Shown here in pieces: positions 30,204 through 39,588 of a stretch of DNA of 64,000 nucleotides. Both the position numbers and the translations under genes were made by a program. This DNA comes from Lonepinella sp042485795 (lineage in GTDB: Bacteria; Pseudomonadota; Gammaproteobacteria; Enterobacterales; Pasteurellaceae), in assembly GCF_042485795.1 (NCBI RefSeq), contig NZ_CP169368.1, forward strand, positions 186,001 through 250,000. Direction: 5' to 3'. How positions within the stretch are numbered: the first letter of the stretch is position 1; every line of letters starts with the position of its first letter. The notes below the pieces were generated by a model. The model saw nothing but the letters and a program-made list of their open reading frames with translations. It did not search any database and was not told where the DNA came from.

Positions 30204-31400
30204 TTATAGATTTGTTTTATCCGCAGGTTGCTCTGTACCCACACCGTCTTTGTCTTTAACAACAACCAAACTGCCATTGCTAATACGTTGGAAACCACCT
30301 GTTACGATTTTATCGCCAATATTTAAATCACCTTTCGCAATATGGGCATAAATACCTTGGCGATCTTGGGTTTTCACCGTAACTTGTTTGACACGATAGG
30401 TTTGATCTAATGTTTCGCTATCGGCTAATTTTTGTTTATCTTCATCATTTAATGGCTGCAACACATAAGCAAATTCACCGTACATATTGTAGCTCACCGC
30501 CACCTGTGGAATCACCACTTGACCATATTGAGTTGGCAAGGCAATATTCAAACGAGTAAACATACCTGAAAGCAATTTCTGACTATCATTCGGCTCAAAT
30601 GTCGCTTGCACATCAACTAAGCCAGTGGATGAACTGATGCCTGCATCAATGGCTGTTACACGAGCAGCAAAGGTTTCACCTAAACGAGCATCGGCTGTGG
30701 CAGTAACTTTTTGACCGATCTTAATTTGTTCTAACAATTTTTGTGAAAGTGCAAAATCGACTTTCATTAATGACGTATCTTCGACCCTCACGATCTCTGT
30801 TGCTACCGTGATATATTGACCTTCATTAACTTTCACAATCCCCAATTTACCTGCAAAAGGTGCCACAATTTTACGGCGTTCAACTGCTGCTTTTAATGAA
30901 TTAATGGTGGCAACTGCTTGATCATAACTGGCTTTCGCATTATCAAATTCAGTTTGAGAAACAGATTGTGTTTTCAATAAGTTAGCATAACGTTGGTAAG
31001 TTAAGCGAAGTGCAGGTAATTGTGCTTCTGTAGCACGTAAGGTCGCCACTTCTACATCATTATCTAACTCAACCAGCACATCACCTTTATTCACGGTTTG
31101 ACCCGATTTGACTAAAATATGCTTCACTGTACCAGAGGCTTCCGCACTTAACATTGCTCCTTGATTTGGACGAACAAGACCTGTTGAGGTAATCACTGGT
31201 GTCCACTCTTTAGCAGTCACTTCCATGGCAGTAACAGGGCTGACTGATTCAGGCATATTAGCAATCGCACTGGCAATCATTTTATTTTTAAAAATATTCA
31301 TACCAATTACGCCAACAAAAATAATCACCGCCACAGTAAGACCGACTTTCAATAAGAAAGTATGACTACGTTTTGGTTTATTTGTTTGAATTTGGGTCAT
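30204..31400 (-). CDS. acrA: RND efflux periplasmic adaptor, AcrA family
   Basis: Membrane-fusion protein that joins the AcrB-type pump to the outer-membrane channel. 398 residues. One N-terminal membrane anchor (residues 15-32) is followed by the lipoyl half-motifs VKHILVKSGQTVNKGDVLVE and GKLGIVKVNEGQYI, flanking a short helical hairpin. There is no lipobox cysteine, so it is anchored by the transmembrane helix. It lies 17 bases before acrB and 22 bases after acrR. Confidence 0.92.
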   Translation of the reverse strand: MTQIQTNKPKRSHTFLLKVGLTVAVIIFVGVIGMNIFKNKMIASAIANMPESVSPVTAMEVTAKEWTPVITSTGLVRPNQGAMLSAEASGTVKHILVKSGQTVNKGDVLVELDNDVEVATLRATEAQLPALRLTYQRYANLLKTQSVSQTEFDNAKASYDQAVATINSLKAAVERRKIVAPFAGKLGIVKVNEGQYITVATEIVRVEDTSLMKVDFALSQKLLEQIKIGQKVTATADARLGETFAARVTAIDAGISSSTGLVDVQATFEPNDSQKLLSGMFTRLNIALPTQYGQVVIPQVAVSYNMYGEFAYVLQPLNDEDKQKLADSETLDQTYRVKQVTVKTQDRQGIYAHIAKGDLNIGDKIVTGGFQRISNGSLVVVKDKDGVGTEQPADKTNL

Positions 31401-31422
31401 AAAAAACTCCGTAAATAATTAA

Positions 31423-32001
31423 CTAAATTTCTTTTTGAATAGAACGCCACGTTCTTTCAATAATCATTTCTAAGGTATCATCAGAAAGTGGCTCTTTGAC
31501 ATTAGATCCTAATACTCTAAAAGACAAATTCACCGCACTTTCTAAACTAATAGAAAACAACACATCGGTGGGTAAATCACACATCGCACCTGCTTGTTTT
31601 GCTTTCATACAAAAATTCGTCCATAGGTTTTGTTTATCCAATTCCTGACAAATTTCATTAAATTTTGGTAAGGCTCTATATTGGTGCATATTCGCCACTA
31701 CCATTTGATTTTTTAACAAATGCGACCAAATGTTTTTCCACATTTGTCGATACTGTTCAAAAAAAGGCTTTGTTTCATCAAAATTTCGTGCGATTTCTCG
31801 TTGAAAATTGGAAAACACTCGCCTTGCAAATTGCTCTAACAATTCTTCTTTACTTTTAAAATAAATATAAATTGTGCCAGCGGATATTTTGGCTTCTTTG
31901 GCAATTTTATGCATTGATAAGTAAGGCAGACCATATTCCGCCATTAACTTTTCTGTTGCGATAAAAATTTGCTCTGCCATATCTGGTTCAGAATTTTGCA
32001 T
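31423..32001 (-). CDS. acrR: TetR-family repressor of the efflux operon
   Basis: 192 residues from the chosen ATG (MQNSEPDMAEQIFIATEKLM). The N-terminal TetR helix-turn-helix is LSMHKIAKEAKISAGTIYIYFKSKEELL, and the rest is a variable ligand domain. The frame is open up to 32097, but that ATG lies inside the likely operator palindrome, and proteins of this family start close to the helix-turn-helix. I therefore prefer 32001. It leads the acrR-acrA-acrB operon and probably represses it. Confidence 0.87.
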   Translation of the reverse strand: MQNSEPDMAEQIFIATEKLMAEYGLPYLSMHKIAKEAKISAGTIYIYFKSKEELLEQFARRVFSNFQREIARNFDETKPFFEQYRQMWKNIWSHLLKNQMVVANMHQYRALPKFNEICQELDKQNLWTNFCMKAKQAGAMCDLPTDVLFSISLESAVNLSFRVLGSNVKEPLSDDTLEMIIERTWRSIQKEI

Positions 32002-32080
32002 AAAAACCACTTTGTTTGGCTGAAAAACAAACAAACCAGTAAGTTTTACTGATTTGCCAAATCTGATCATTACCTCAATG

Positions 32081-32098
32081 AATGAACGTTCGTTCATT
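32081..32098. promoter_or_regulatory. Probable AcrR operator
   Basis: AATGAACG-TT-CGTTCATT, a perfect 8-2-8 palindrome about 80 bases upstream of the preferred acrR start. Its size and symmetry suit a TetR-type dimer. Confidence 0.65.
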
Positions 32099-32128
32099 TT
32101 AATGATTTTTAAGATTTACGCAAGAAAA

Positions 32129-32165
32129 AAGTGCGGTGAAAATAATAAAAATTTTCACCGCACTT
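32129..32165 (-). terminator. Terminator after ftsN made from paired uptake signals
   Basis: A perfect 15-bp stem (AAGTGCGGTGAAAAT / ATTTTCACCGCACTT) with a 7-base loop, followed on the minus strand by six T. Confidence 0.88.
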
Positions 32166-32201
32166 GGTTAATTAAATGCTGTTCTAAATGGTTTCAGCAA
32201 A

Positions 32202-32990
32202 TTACATACCAATCACCACACAACCTGCCACAGCACTTGCCTGCTGTTGAGCAGAAACCGCCGCAGGACGATCACCAATCGGACCGACAAGGACACGATT
32301 CCATTTACCACTTTCAGTGATCCGTGCATTTAAGCCTGACATGGCTAAACGAGCCTGTAAACTTTCTGCTTTAGCACGATCATTAAACGCCCCACATTGC
32401 AAACCAAATTTTCCTGTTGATTTTGCTGTGTTTGCTTTTTTGCTTTCCTCTTTTTTTGCATTGGCTATCTTAGCTTGTTCTGCTTTTTTCTGTTCCATTA
32501 TTCTGCGTTCTTGTTCCGCTTTTAATTTACTTTCATCACTCACTGCTGATGTGGCATCTGTTGCCTCCACAACTTTAGCTGTATTAGCTTGTTCTGCTGG
32601 CACCACTTTAGCGTCTTCCGCTTGTTTCAGTTTGTCTAAAGCAGCTTGTCTAGCTTGTTCTTCTTCTTGCAAACGTTTTAATTCTGCTTTTTGACTTTCG
32701 CTTAATTGAGCTTGTTGATTATTAGTGATAGAACGACTTTCTAATTCTTTAATATAAGAAAAAGTTTCTTCAAGGCGACTTGGTAATTGACTCTTATGCT
32801 TATCTTTTTCTTCTGATACTACGGGTGAGGGATTTTGAGTTACCGATTCGGGAGCTTTTTCCTTTAATAAATAAAGCCCGATAACAAAAGCTACTACGAC
32901 ACCTGCTGCAATAGCTAATAAAAGAGATTTATTTCTCCCTGATTTCTTCTTTTTTGAGCCGTTATGAACGGCATAATCACGCTGTGCCAC
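32202..32990 (-). CDS. ftsN: Cell division protein FtsN-like (SPOR domain)
   Basis: 262 residues. A short basic cytoplasmic start (MAQRDYAVHNGSKKKKSGR) precedes one membrane span (residues 24-42) and a charged, coiled-coil-prone periplasmic stalk rich in E, K, Q and A. The C-terminal SPOR domain (about residues 190-262, LQCGAFNDRAKAESLQARL and VLVGPIG) binds denuded septal glycan. This layout matches FtsN, the trigger of septal synthesis. The gene lies just downstream of priA, also near ftsN in E. coli. Confidence 0.87.
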   Translation of the reverse strand: MAQRDYAVHNGSKKKKSGRNKSLLLAIAAGVVVAFVIGLYLLKEKAPESVTQNPSPVVSEEKDKHKSQLPSRLEETFSYIKELESRSITNNQQAQLSESQKAELKRLQEEEQARQAALDKLKQAEDAKVVPAEQANTAKVVEATDATSAVSDESKLKAEQERRIMEQKKAEQAKIANAKKEESKKANTAKSTGKFGLQCGAFNDRAKAESLQARLAMSGLNARITESGKWNRVLVGPIGDRPAAVSAQQQASAVAGCVVIGM

Positions 32991-33072
32991 AATAATAATT
33001 CCGATAATATGTTAAAACAAGTAAGTTAATATCCATTAATTCTACTCAATTATTCTGCATTTTACTAGGGGA

Positions 33073-35277
33073 TCAAGACAGATCTTGCGGATCCACATCT
33101 AAATTTAACCGCACTTGCCACGATTTACTCATCTCTTGTTGAGAGAAATCCTGCAATGCTTGTTGTAAAACTACCCTATTGGTATGCTGTAATAACAACT
33201 GCCAACGATATTGATCCGCTTTCTTCGCGAAAGGGGCTGGCATCACCCCTAAAATCTGTAAGTGCGGTTGATTTTGAGCCAGTTTCCATTGTTGGAAATA
33301 ATCAGCAATTTGCTGTAAACATTGCTCTGCTTCAATACTCTTACGACTTTGTGCCTTAAATAAGGCTTGCGAACTAAACGGTGGCAACCCCATAACCTGT
33401 CGCATTTGTAAAGCCTCCGCCGCAAAAGAAGCATAGCCCTCATTTAACAAACGTTGCAATAAAGGATGTTCTGGATAATGGGTTTGTAACACCACTTCAC
33501 CTTGTTTTTCCGCCCGTCCTGCACGCCCTGCTACTTGCACATAAAGCTGGGCTAACCGTTCCTCCGCCCGAAAATCTAAGGAAAACAAACCGCTATCCAC
33601 ATTAATCAATGCGACCAATGTTACATTCGGAAAATGATGCCCCTTGGCTAACATTTGTGTACCAATTAGAATCTGGCTTTTACCTTGCTGAATATCGTTT
33701 AAATGACTCTCTAATTTACCTTTGCGAGCGGTGCTATCTCGGTCAATTCGAGTAATGCCATATTGGGGGAAACGCTGTTGTAGCGTTTGTTCTAGCTGTT
33801 CCGTTCCTTGCCCCGTAGTGACTAAATTAGTTGAACCACATTTCGCACATTGACGTGGAATCGGACGTTGCGAAGCACAATGATGGCATCGCATAACGCG
33901 TTGATTTTGATGATAAGTTAATGGTTTATCACAATGCTGACAATCCGCTATCCAACCACATTCATGGCATAATAATACGGGTGCAAAACCACGCCGATTT
34001 AAAAATAACAGCACCTGATTGCCCTTTTGCAAATGCTCTTCCATTTTCTTTAATAATGCCACCGACAATCCATTGACTACATTTTGCTTTTTTAAATCAA
34101 TTAATTGACATTCAACCATAGTAGCATTACCTGCCCGTTTAGATAATAAAATATGCTGATATTTACCTAAATTAACATTATTTAAACTTTCTAAACTTGG
34201 CGTTGCTGATCCCATTAACACGGGAATATCCAACTGTTTCGCATACACCACCGCCAAATCTCGAGCATGGTAACGCCAGCCGTCTTGCTGTTTGAAAGAA
34301 CTATCATGTTCTTCATCTAAAATAATCAGCCCTAAATCAGCAAATTGCGTGAACAACGCCGATCTTGTACCAATGACCACCGCACTTTGCCCCGTTTTCG
34401 CTCGTTGCCACACATTCAAACGTTGCGTATCGTTTAAATTCGAATGCAATACATCTATTTGCACATTAAAACGAGATTGAAACCGTTGCACCGTTTGTGG
34501 CGTTAAGCCAATTTCAGGTACTAACACTAAAACTTGCTTACCTTTTTTCAGGATTTCTTCGATCAGTTGTAAATAAATTTCAGTCTTGCCCGAACCTGTC
34601 ACACCATCTAACAAAAATGCCGCAAACCCTTGTTGAAACAGCACCTGAGTAAACGCTAACGCCTGTTGTTTATTTAAACTTAAACGATTTTCTGCTTTCG
34701 CCACAGGTAAATCACCCAAGCTCTGTTGCCAACTTTTTATCTCAACAAATTGCTCAATTTCTTCGACAAATTGTTTTTCTTTTAAGGCTGACCAAATGGC
34801 GGAATTAAATTCATTATTGCCTTTTTCTAACGGAGATTGACTTAATGCTTGCAAGGCTGCAATCTGTTTTTTCGCTTGTTTCAATTCACCAGATAAAAGT
34901 GCTTGCTCACCAAGTGCGGTGATTTTCCACAAAATTTTCGATTTTTGCACCGCACTTTCGCCTGAGCGTAATTTAACGGGTAAAGAAGAAATTAACACTT
35001 CACCTAAAGAGGCATGATAATAGCTTGATGCCCAATTCAATAATTTCCAAGATTGTTCGTTAAAAATAGATTGTTCATCAAGTACGTCAATCACTTGCTT
35101 AAGCTGTTCTAGGGGAAAATCCGATTGTTCGGGCAGTTCTGCCACCACTCCCACCAACTTTCTTGTCCCAAAAGGCACCAGCACACGTACACCGATTTGA
35201 ACCTTTACCTTGTGCGGTAAAAGGTAATCGAAACAACGCATAAGCGGAACATTTAGAGCGATACGAACAATCTGCAT
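33073..35277 (-). CDS. priA: Primosomal protein N' (replication restart helicase PriA)
   Basis: Recognises stalled or D-loop forks and reloads the replisome. 734 residues (E. coli 732). An N-terminal 3'-DNA-binding domain is followed by helicase motifs GVTGSGKTEIY (Walker A), LDEEHDSSFKQQ (DEEH box) and VAGRAGRAEKQG (motif VI). Between them is the zinc-binding cluster of paired cysteines (CHECGWIADCQHC, RCHHC, QCAKC). Confidence 0.96.
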   Translation of the reverse strand: MQIVRIALNVPLMRCFDYLLPHKVKVQIGVRVLVPFGTRKLVGVVAELPEQSDFPLEQLKQVIDVLDEQSIFNEQSWKLLNWASSYYHASLGEVLISSLPVKLRSGESAVQKSKILWKITALGEQALLSGELKQAKKQIAALQALSQSPLEKGNNEFNSAIWSALKEKQFVEEIEQFVEIKSWQQSLGDLPVAKAENRLSLNKQQALAFTQVLFQQGFAAFLLDGVTGSGKTEIYLQLIEEILKKGKQVLVLVPEIGLTPQTVQRFQSRFNVQIDVLHSNLNDTQRLNVWQRAKTGQSAVVIGTRSALFTQFADLGLIILDEEHDSSFKQQDGWRYHARDLAVVYAKQLDIPVLMGSATPSLESLNNVNLGKYQHILLSKRAGNATMVECQLIDLKKQNVVNGLSVALLKKMEEHLQKGNQVLLFLNRRGFAPVLLCHECGWIADCQHCDKPLTYHQNQRVMRCHHCASQRPIPRQCAKCGSTNLVTTGQGTEQLEQTLQQRFPQYGITRIDRDSTARKGKLESHLNDIQQGKSQILIGTQMLAKGHHFPNVTLVALINVDSGLFSLDFRAEERLAQLYVQVAGRAGRAEKQGEVVLQTHYPEHPLLQRLLNEGYASFAAEALQMRQVMGLPPFSSQALFKAQSRKSIEAEQCLQQIADYFQQWKLAQNQPHLQILGVMPAPFAKKADQYRWQLLLQHTNRVVLQQALQDFSQQEMSKSWQVRLNLDVDPQDLS

Positions 35278-35379
35278 TTATTTTTCTCTGTTAAATAATC
35301 AGCAGTATTATAGCGGAAAAATTTACGATATAATCAGCCCAATTTTTATTTTTTAGAACGATTTCTTGAGAATGATTTT

Positions 35380-36474
35380 ATGAGCCTATTTAAAAATTTG
35401 TTAGTGGCTTGTTTACCTAATAAACGAAAAAATCCAATAGATGAATCCGTTTTGCATGAAGTAAAATCTATTTTATTTCGCCCATTAGGTCGTGCTTTTG
35501 GTGATGCTTGTGTACATACTGCTCATTTGCAACAAATCCGCCAAATTTATCCTAAGGCAAAAATTGTAGTATGGGTTGAACCCTCCAATCGAGCTATTTT
35601 TGAAGCTTGTGGATTAGTCGATGAATTGATTGACAGAAAGATTGGAAATTTCTTTAAACAGCGTAAAAAATGGGATTTATTATTAGACTTTGAAAATAAT
35701 TTCAATACCAAAAGCCTTATTATGGATCTTATTTTAGCACCTAAATATCTTATGATTTTCCGTAAATACGAGAAAAAACATTACCATTTTAACAATGTAA
35801 AACATGTTGATTTTAATGCTAATTTAGGTGAAAAAGTGCTATTTAGTGAATATATCAATCAATCTATATTAGCGAAAATGGTAACGCTCAAGCCCGCTCA
35901 TTCGGTAGTGCATACATTACCTAGTAATGATGAAAAAATGCAAAAATATTGGCAATCTTGCACAACCGACAATATCGATAAATCAATCAATATATTACTT
36001 TGTTTGCAAGGTAGCTCAAGAGAAGTGCCAGCGGTTGAGATAGCCGAAATTTTAAACAAAAGTATTACTCAACCACAATTTTTCCAAATTGTCGTCAGTT
36101 TTACGGATACCGCTGAACGCTATCAACAGGAATTGCAAGCACTCTGCCCTGATTTAACCATTCACTTATCGCCAAAAACAAGTGCCGCTGAATATTTCTC
36201 ATTAATGAAAACAGCAGATTTAGTGTTTGCCGTTAATGGTGGTTCGTTACATTTAGCTTGTGCTTTTGATAAACCATTGTTAAGTTTTCATGCGAATAGT
36301 GAACCCACACTCAGTGCTTGGAAACCATTATTGCCAACAAATGTACCACAATGTTATTTAGTGGCACAAAATCCATTAAGGATTCACACTGGCGTTGATG
36401 AAACCTATAATTTTGATACTGCAAAAGCGATTGAATGGCTTACACAATTTATTCAAGCCCAGAATCTTGCATAA
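35380..36474 (+). CDS. Glycosyltransferase family 9 (heptosyltransferase-like)
   Basis: 364 residues. It shows the GT9 pattern: an N-terminal FRPLGRAFGDACVHTAHLQQIRQ that resembles the GDxxxxxP-type start of heptosyltransferases, and a C-terminal nucleotide-sugar domain with KTADLVFAVNGGSLHLACAFDKPLL. The protein probably adds a heptose or other sugar to the lipooligosaccharide core at the inner face of the membrane. The exact acceptor cannot be told. It is a single gene divergent from priA, not in an LPS cluster. Confidence 0.8.
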   Translation: MSLFKNLLVACLPNKRKNPIDESVLHEVKSILFRPLGRAFGDACVHTAHLQQIRQIYPKAKIVVWVEPSNRAIFEACGLVDELIDRKIGNFFKQRKKWDLLLDFENNFNTKSLIMDLILAPKYLMIFRKYEKKHYHFNNVKHVDFNANLGEKVLFSEYINQSILAKMVTLKPAHSVVHTLPSNDEKMQKYWQSCTTDNIDKSINILLCLQGSSREVPAVEIAEILNKSITQPQFFQIVVSFTDTAERYQQELQALCPDLTIHLSPKTSAAEYFSLMKTADLVFAVNGGSLHLACAFDKPLLSFHANSEPTLSAWKPLLPTNVPQCYLVAQNPLRIHTGVDETYNFDTAKAIEWLTQFIQAQNLA

Positions 36475-36609
36475 TTTTCAAATTATTGTATAATTTCGAC
36501 TCTTTTTAGCGTGCTTTCGATTCGAAAGCGTATTATTAATCACACGTGGTGTTTGAATATTCAGATAGAATAGGTCTTATAGCGGCGTGGCTTCAATTTG
36601 AGGTTTTCT
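36467..36609 (+). promoter_or_regulatory. Promoter and structured leader of rpmE
   Basis: TTGCAT (36467) and a consensus TATAAT (36489-36494) are 16 bases apart. The leader of about 110 bases contains a perfect 7-bp hairpin (GCTTTCG-ATT-CGAAAGC, 36513-36529) and further GC-rich stretches. L31 genes of gammaproteobacteria are known to be autoregulated through their leader, so this may be the binding site. Confidence 0.5.
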
Positions 36610-36822
36610 ATGAAACAAGGTATTCACCCAGAATATAAAGAAATTACGGCAACTTGTTCTTGCGGTAATGTCATCAAAACTCGCTCAACCGTGGGCAAAG
36701 ATTTAAACTTAGACGTTTGTGGCAACTGCCACCCATTCTACACTGGTAAACAACGTGTTGTTGACACTGGTGGTCGTGTAGAACGTTTCAACAAACGTTT
36801 CAGTATTCCAGGTTCAAAATAA
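36610..36822 (+). CDS. rpmE: 50S ribosomal protein L31
   Basis: 70 residues from the ATG at 36610, which has GAGG about 8 bases upstream. The zinc-ribbon cysteines (C16, C18, C37, C40 in TCSCGN and VCGNCHPFY) mark this as the zinc-containing C+ form used under zinc-replete conditions. The end is basic, as expected for an rRNA-binding protein. Confidence 0.97.
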   Translation: MKQGIHPEYKEITATCSCGNVIKTRSTVGKDLNLDVCGNCHPFYTGKQRVVDTGGRVERFNKRFSIPGSK

Positions 36823-36841
36823 TCCGTTATTGGATAGAACA

Positions 36842-36870
36842 AGCCCCAGTGAAAACTGGGGTTTTGTTTT
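36842..36870 (+). terminator. Terminator after rpmE
   Basis: CCCCAG / CTGGGG with AA/TT extension, loop TGAAAA, then TTTTGTTTT. Confidence 0.85.
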
Positions 36871-36885
36871 ACAGGCTACAAAGTG

Positions 36886-38197
36886 AGCCTATCCCCCATT
36901 TTGTGTAAACACCCATTTCACTTAAAGGTAATCGTTTAAACGATCACCAAATTCTAGCACAAAATGGTTCAATGCCACTCGCCAATTTCGGATTGGCATT
37001 GACCATTTTTTAGACGCATTTTTAATCGCAAGCCAGACTATTTTAATCACAGATTCGTCAGTCGGGAAGACATTTCGTTTTTTAATCACTCGTCGAATCA
37101 CACTGTTCAACGATTCAATCGCATTTGTCGTGTAAATTGCCTTGCGAATATCGTCAGGATAGTTGAAAATCGTGGCTAAATTCGCCCAATGAGTCTGCCA
37201 GCTTTTGGCGATTAAGGGGTATTTTGCTTGCCATTTTTGCTCAAAATTAGCCAGTGCCTGTAGGGCTACCTGTTCCGTAGGTGATTGATAAATCTGCTTT
37301 AAATCCATGGTTACGGCTTTGTAATCTTTCCAAGTGACATATTTCAAACTATTACGAACCATATGCACGATACAAAGCTGAATTTTCGTTTCAGGAAAGA
37401 CCGTATTAATCGCATCAGGAAAGCCTTTTAAACCATCAATGCAAGCAATCAGAATATCCTGTACGCCACGATTTTTAAGCTCGGTTAGTACGTTTAACCA
37501 AAATTTTGCCCCTTCATTTTCGGCGATCCACAGCCCTAACAGCTCTTTGCGTCCCTCCAGATTCACGCCCAAAGCGACAAAAACCGATTTATTGATAATC
37601 CGACCATCTTGGCGAACTTTCACCACGATACAATCCAAATAAACAATGGCATACACCGCGTTAAGGGGTTCATTTTGCCACTCAATAATGCGTTCTTTGA
37701 CTGAATCAGTCACCCGAGAAATTAGGCTAGGTGAAACATCGGCATCATAAAATTCCTTAAACGAATCAACAATCTCTTGATTACTTAACCCTTTGGCATA
37801 TAAGGCAATGATTTGCTCATCCATACCCGTAATGCGAGTTTGATTTTTCTTAATAATTTGGGGTTCAAAGGTGCTTTCACGATCTCGGGGAATGTTAAGT
37901 TCAATATCTCCCTCATCGGTGAGCAAGGTTTTTTGACTATAACCATTTCGGCTATTTTTAGCCTTTCTTGGCTGATTTTTCTTATAACCAAGATGTGAGG
38001 TCAACTCAGTATTGAGAGCGGTTTCCACGGTGATTTTTTTCAGCATTCGAGAAAGCTGATTGAGATCTTCTGGCGTTTTGAGGTTTTTGGCGAGTTCGTT
38101 AGCCAATAATTTCATTTATTGTTCATTCATAATGAAAATACCTGTTTTTGGTTATTATCTCAGAAACAGGTATTTACACAAATTTTGGTATAGGCTC
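36886..38197 (-). mobile_element. IS256-family insertion sequence
   Basis: About 1,312 bp. Terminal inverted repeats are imperfect but clear: the left end begins GAGCCTATCCCCCATTTTGT and the right end, read inward, GAGCCTATACCAAAATTTGT, both continuing GTAAAnACC. One transposase gene fills it. The flanking 8-9 bases (left TACAAAGT, right GGTTAGCC) do not match, so no target duplication is visible. It lies just after the rpmE terminator and 25 bases from the end of the next gene. Confidence 0.88.
36922..38115 (-). CDS. IS256-family (mutator-type) transposase
   Basis: 397 residues, full length for the family, no frameshift. The DDE residues are in AIVYLDCIVVKV (first D), IACIDGLKGF (second D) and TNAIESLNSVIRR (E). 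The C/D(2)H motif LCIVHMVRNSLKYV typical of IS256 is also visible. The N-terminal domain has SRNGYSQKTLLTDEG. The intact frame and terminal repeats suggest a recently active element. Confidence 0.95.
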   Translation of the reverse strand: MKLLANELAKNLKTPEDLNQLSRMLKKITVETALNTELTSHLGYKKNQPRKAKNSRNGYSQKTLLTDEGDIELNIPRDRESTFEPQIIKKNQTRITGMDEQIIALYAKGLSNQEIVDSFKEFYDADVSPSLISRVTDSVKERIIEWQNEPLNAVYAIVYLDCIVVKVRQDGRIINKSVFVALGVNLEGRKELLGLWIAENEGAKFWLNVLTELKNRGVQDILIACIDGLKGFPDAINTVFPETKIQLCIVHMVRNSLKYVTWKDYKAVTMDLKQIYQSPTEQVALQALANFEQKWQAKYPLIAKSWQTHWANLATIFNYPDDIRKAIYTTNAIESLNSVIRRVIKKRNVFPTDESVIKIVWLAIKNASKKWSMPIRNWRVALNHFVLEFGDRLNDYL

Positions 38198-38222
38198 GGT
38201 TAGCCCTATTTTTGTATTCTGT

Positions 38223-39173
38223 TTAAAACACTGCTTCAATACGTAAGAACAAGTTGATGAAATGATTACGATCTTCCTTACGGTCATTATAGTATTGCAC
38301 TTCTGGTTTGATAAAAAGCCATTTTCTGAGAATAGGTTGTCGCCAGCTAATAAAAGGTCCATATACCGTTAAATCAGCTTTTTTATCTTCTATCGGTCCA
38401 CCCGCAAAAATGCCATAATTGAGTTCTCGATTACCACTAAAGCGATGTTGGCGGTATAGACTATTTCCCCAATTTGTTTCTTCATCATTATCATGAGTAT
38501 ATTCAAGGTAAAGGCTACTAATGTTGGTAACTTGATCACTTTCATAATGTTTAACATCAAAATTGGTACGTAAGAAATGTTTGCTATTTGCTCCGTAACG
38601 ATAAATCTGTTCTAATCTTGAACCGACATTTTCTGTCCATTGCCAATCTTTCCCCACTTTCGCACGCACAAAAATATCAGCGCCATGACGAATACCAAGA
38701 TCAAGATCCGTATCAATTCCCCAGCGTTTAAGGTCATTTGACCAACGCAACGCTACGGAGGCATTATCATTACGGCTACTTTTTTGATCTAATTTTTTGG
38801 TTTGTGAGGGACTCTTACGGCTAGGGTTAACGGGATCATCAATTATATTATCGATCGATTCATCACCAAATACCAAACTCCATCTGCGTTTTAAAGTCGG
38901 TAATTTAATCTTGCCTCGGATTCTCGGTTTAATCGTATAATGATCATAATGATTCCAACGATTATCCAACATGATACGCAAGGTGGCACTAGACGGATCA
39001 TTGGGATCGGTTTCACCAAACCAACCATCAATATCATTAGACCACTCTTTTAAAGTTTGGCTAACACTTTTATGTGAGCTATCTACCCAACTCTCGTTAC
39101 TTTCCTCCGCCCAAACATTACAAGTCAATCCCAATAACACTAAGGGGGTAAAATAATATACTTTGTTCGTCAT
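38223..39173 (-). CDS. Unrecognised outer-membrane beta-barrel protein
   Basis: 316 residues. A signal peptide (first 22 residues, ending near NVWA-EE) is followed by a short acidic segment with WSNDIDGWFGETDPND. The second half is alternating polar/aromatic strands (KHFLRTNFDVKHY, LYLEYTHDND, WLFIKPEVQYYND), and the chain ends in phenylalanine (RIEAVF), the usual barrel signal. I do not recognise the family. It stands alone, with the insertion sequence 25 bases after its stop. Confidence 0.75.
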   Translation of the reverse strand: MTNKVYYFTPLVLLGLTCNVWAEESNESWVDSSHKSVSQTLKEWSNDIDGWFGETDPNDPSSATLRIMLDNRWNHYDHYTIKPRIRGKIKLPTLKRRWSLVFGDESIDNIIDDPVNPSRKSPSQTKKLDQKSSRNDNASVALRWSNDLKRWGIDTDLDLGIRHGADIFVRAKVGKDWQWTENVGSRLEQIYRYGANSKHFLRTNFDVKHYESDQVTNISSLYLEYTHDNDEETNWGNSLYRQHRFSGNRELNYGIFAGGPIEDKKADLTVYGPFISWRQPILRKWLFIKPEVQYYNDRKEDRNHFINLFLRIEAVF

Positions 39174-39588
39174 AATATTTCTTCCATAACGTGTTGATCA
39201 ACGATCCTATATTAAAGCCCTTAAGCGATGAATGCAAATTCATCTTGAAAATTTATCCTTTCGTGAGCAAAATAAATTTAATGATTACATTAGATTTTTT
39301 ACACAAAACCTTGACGAAATACACTTTCAGGGGTAACATTCGCCCCGATTTTATTACTTTGGAGCAACACACTTTGGACAGTCACAGTCGATACCGACTT
39401 TATATTTTCATTTAGTGTCGCCATTCCCTTTCTTTTGTAAGGCTTATCGGCGACAGGTTCGTGGATAAGTTTTCCACCATTTTGGTATCTTTTTATTCAC
39501 TTTTTCAACCGCACTTTAAATGTTACTTAGTTGAAAAATGTTTTTTGTTCATTGCGTTTGTTCATAATCCCACAAGGAGTATGACAAA
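39174..39588. other. Intergenic region before corA
   Basis: About 415 bases between divergent genes. I see one uptake signal (near 39517), AT-rich promoter-like stretches and the corA ribosome site AAGGAG (39575-39580). No credible gene or RNA is visible. Confidence 0.6.

Noticed and set aside
32317..32694. 125-codon frame opposite ftsN
   Set aside because: Cys/Ser/Ala-rich mirror of the Lys/Glu-rich FtsN stalk.
36878..38206. Target-site duplication for the IS256-type element
   Set aside because: The 8-9 bases on either side (TACAAAGT and GGTTAGCC) do not match at the ends I can define.
39191..39415. 74-codon frame in the gap before corA
   Set aside because: No ribosome site, no protein-like pattern and poor codon choice; it is probably chance.
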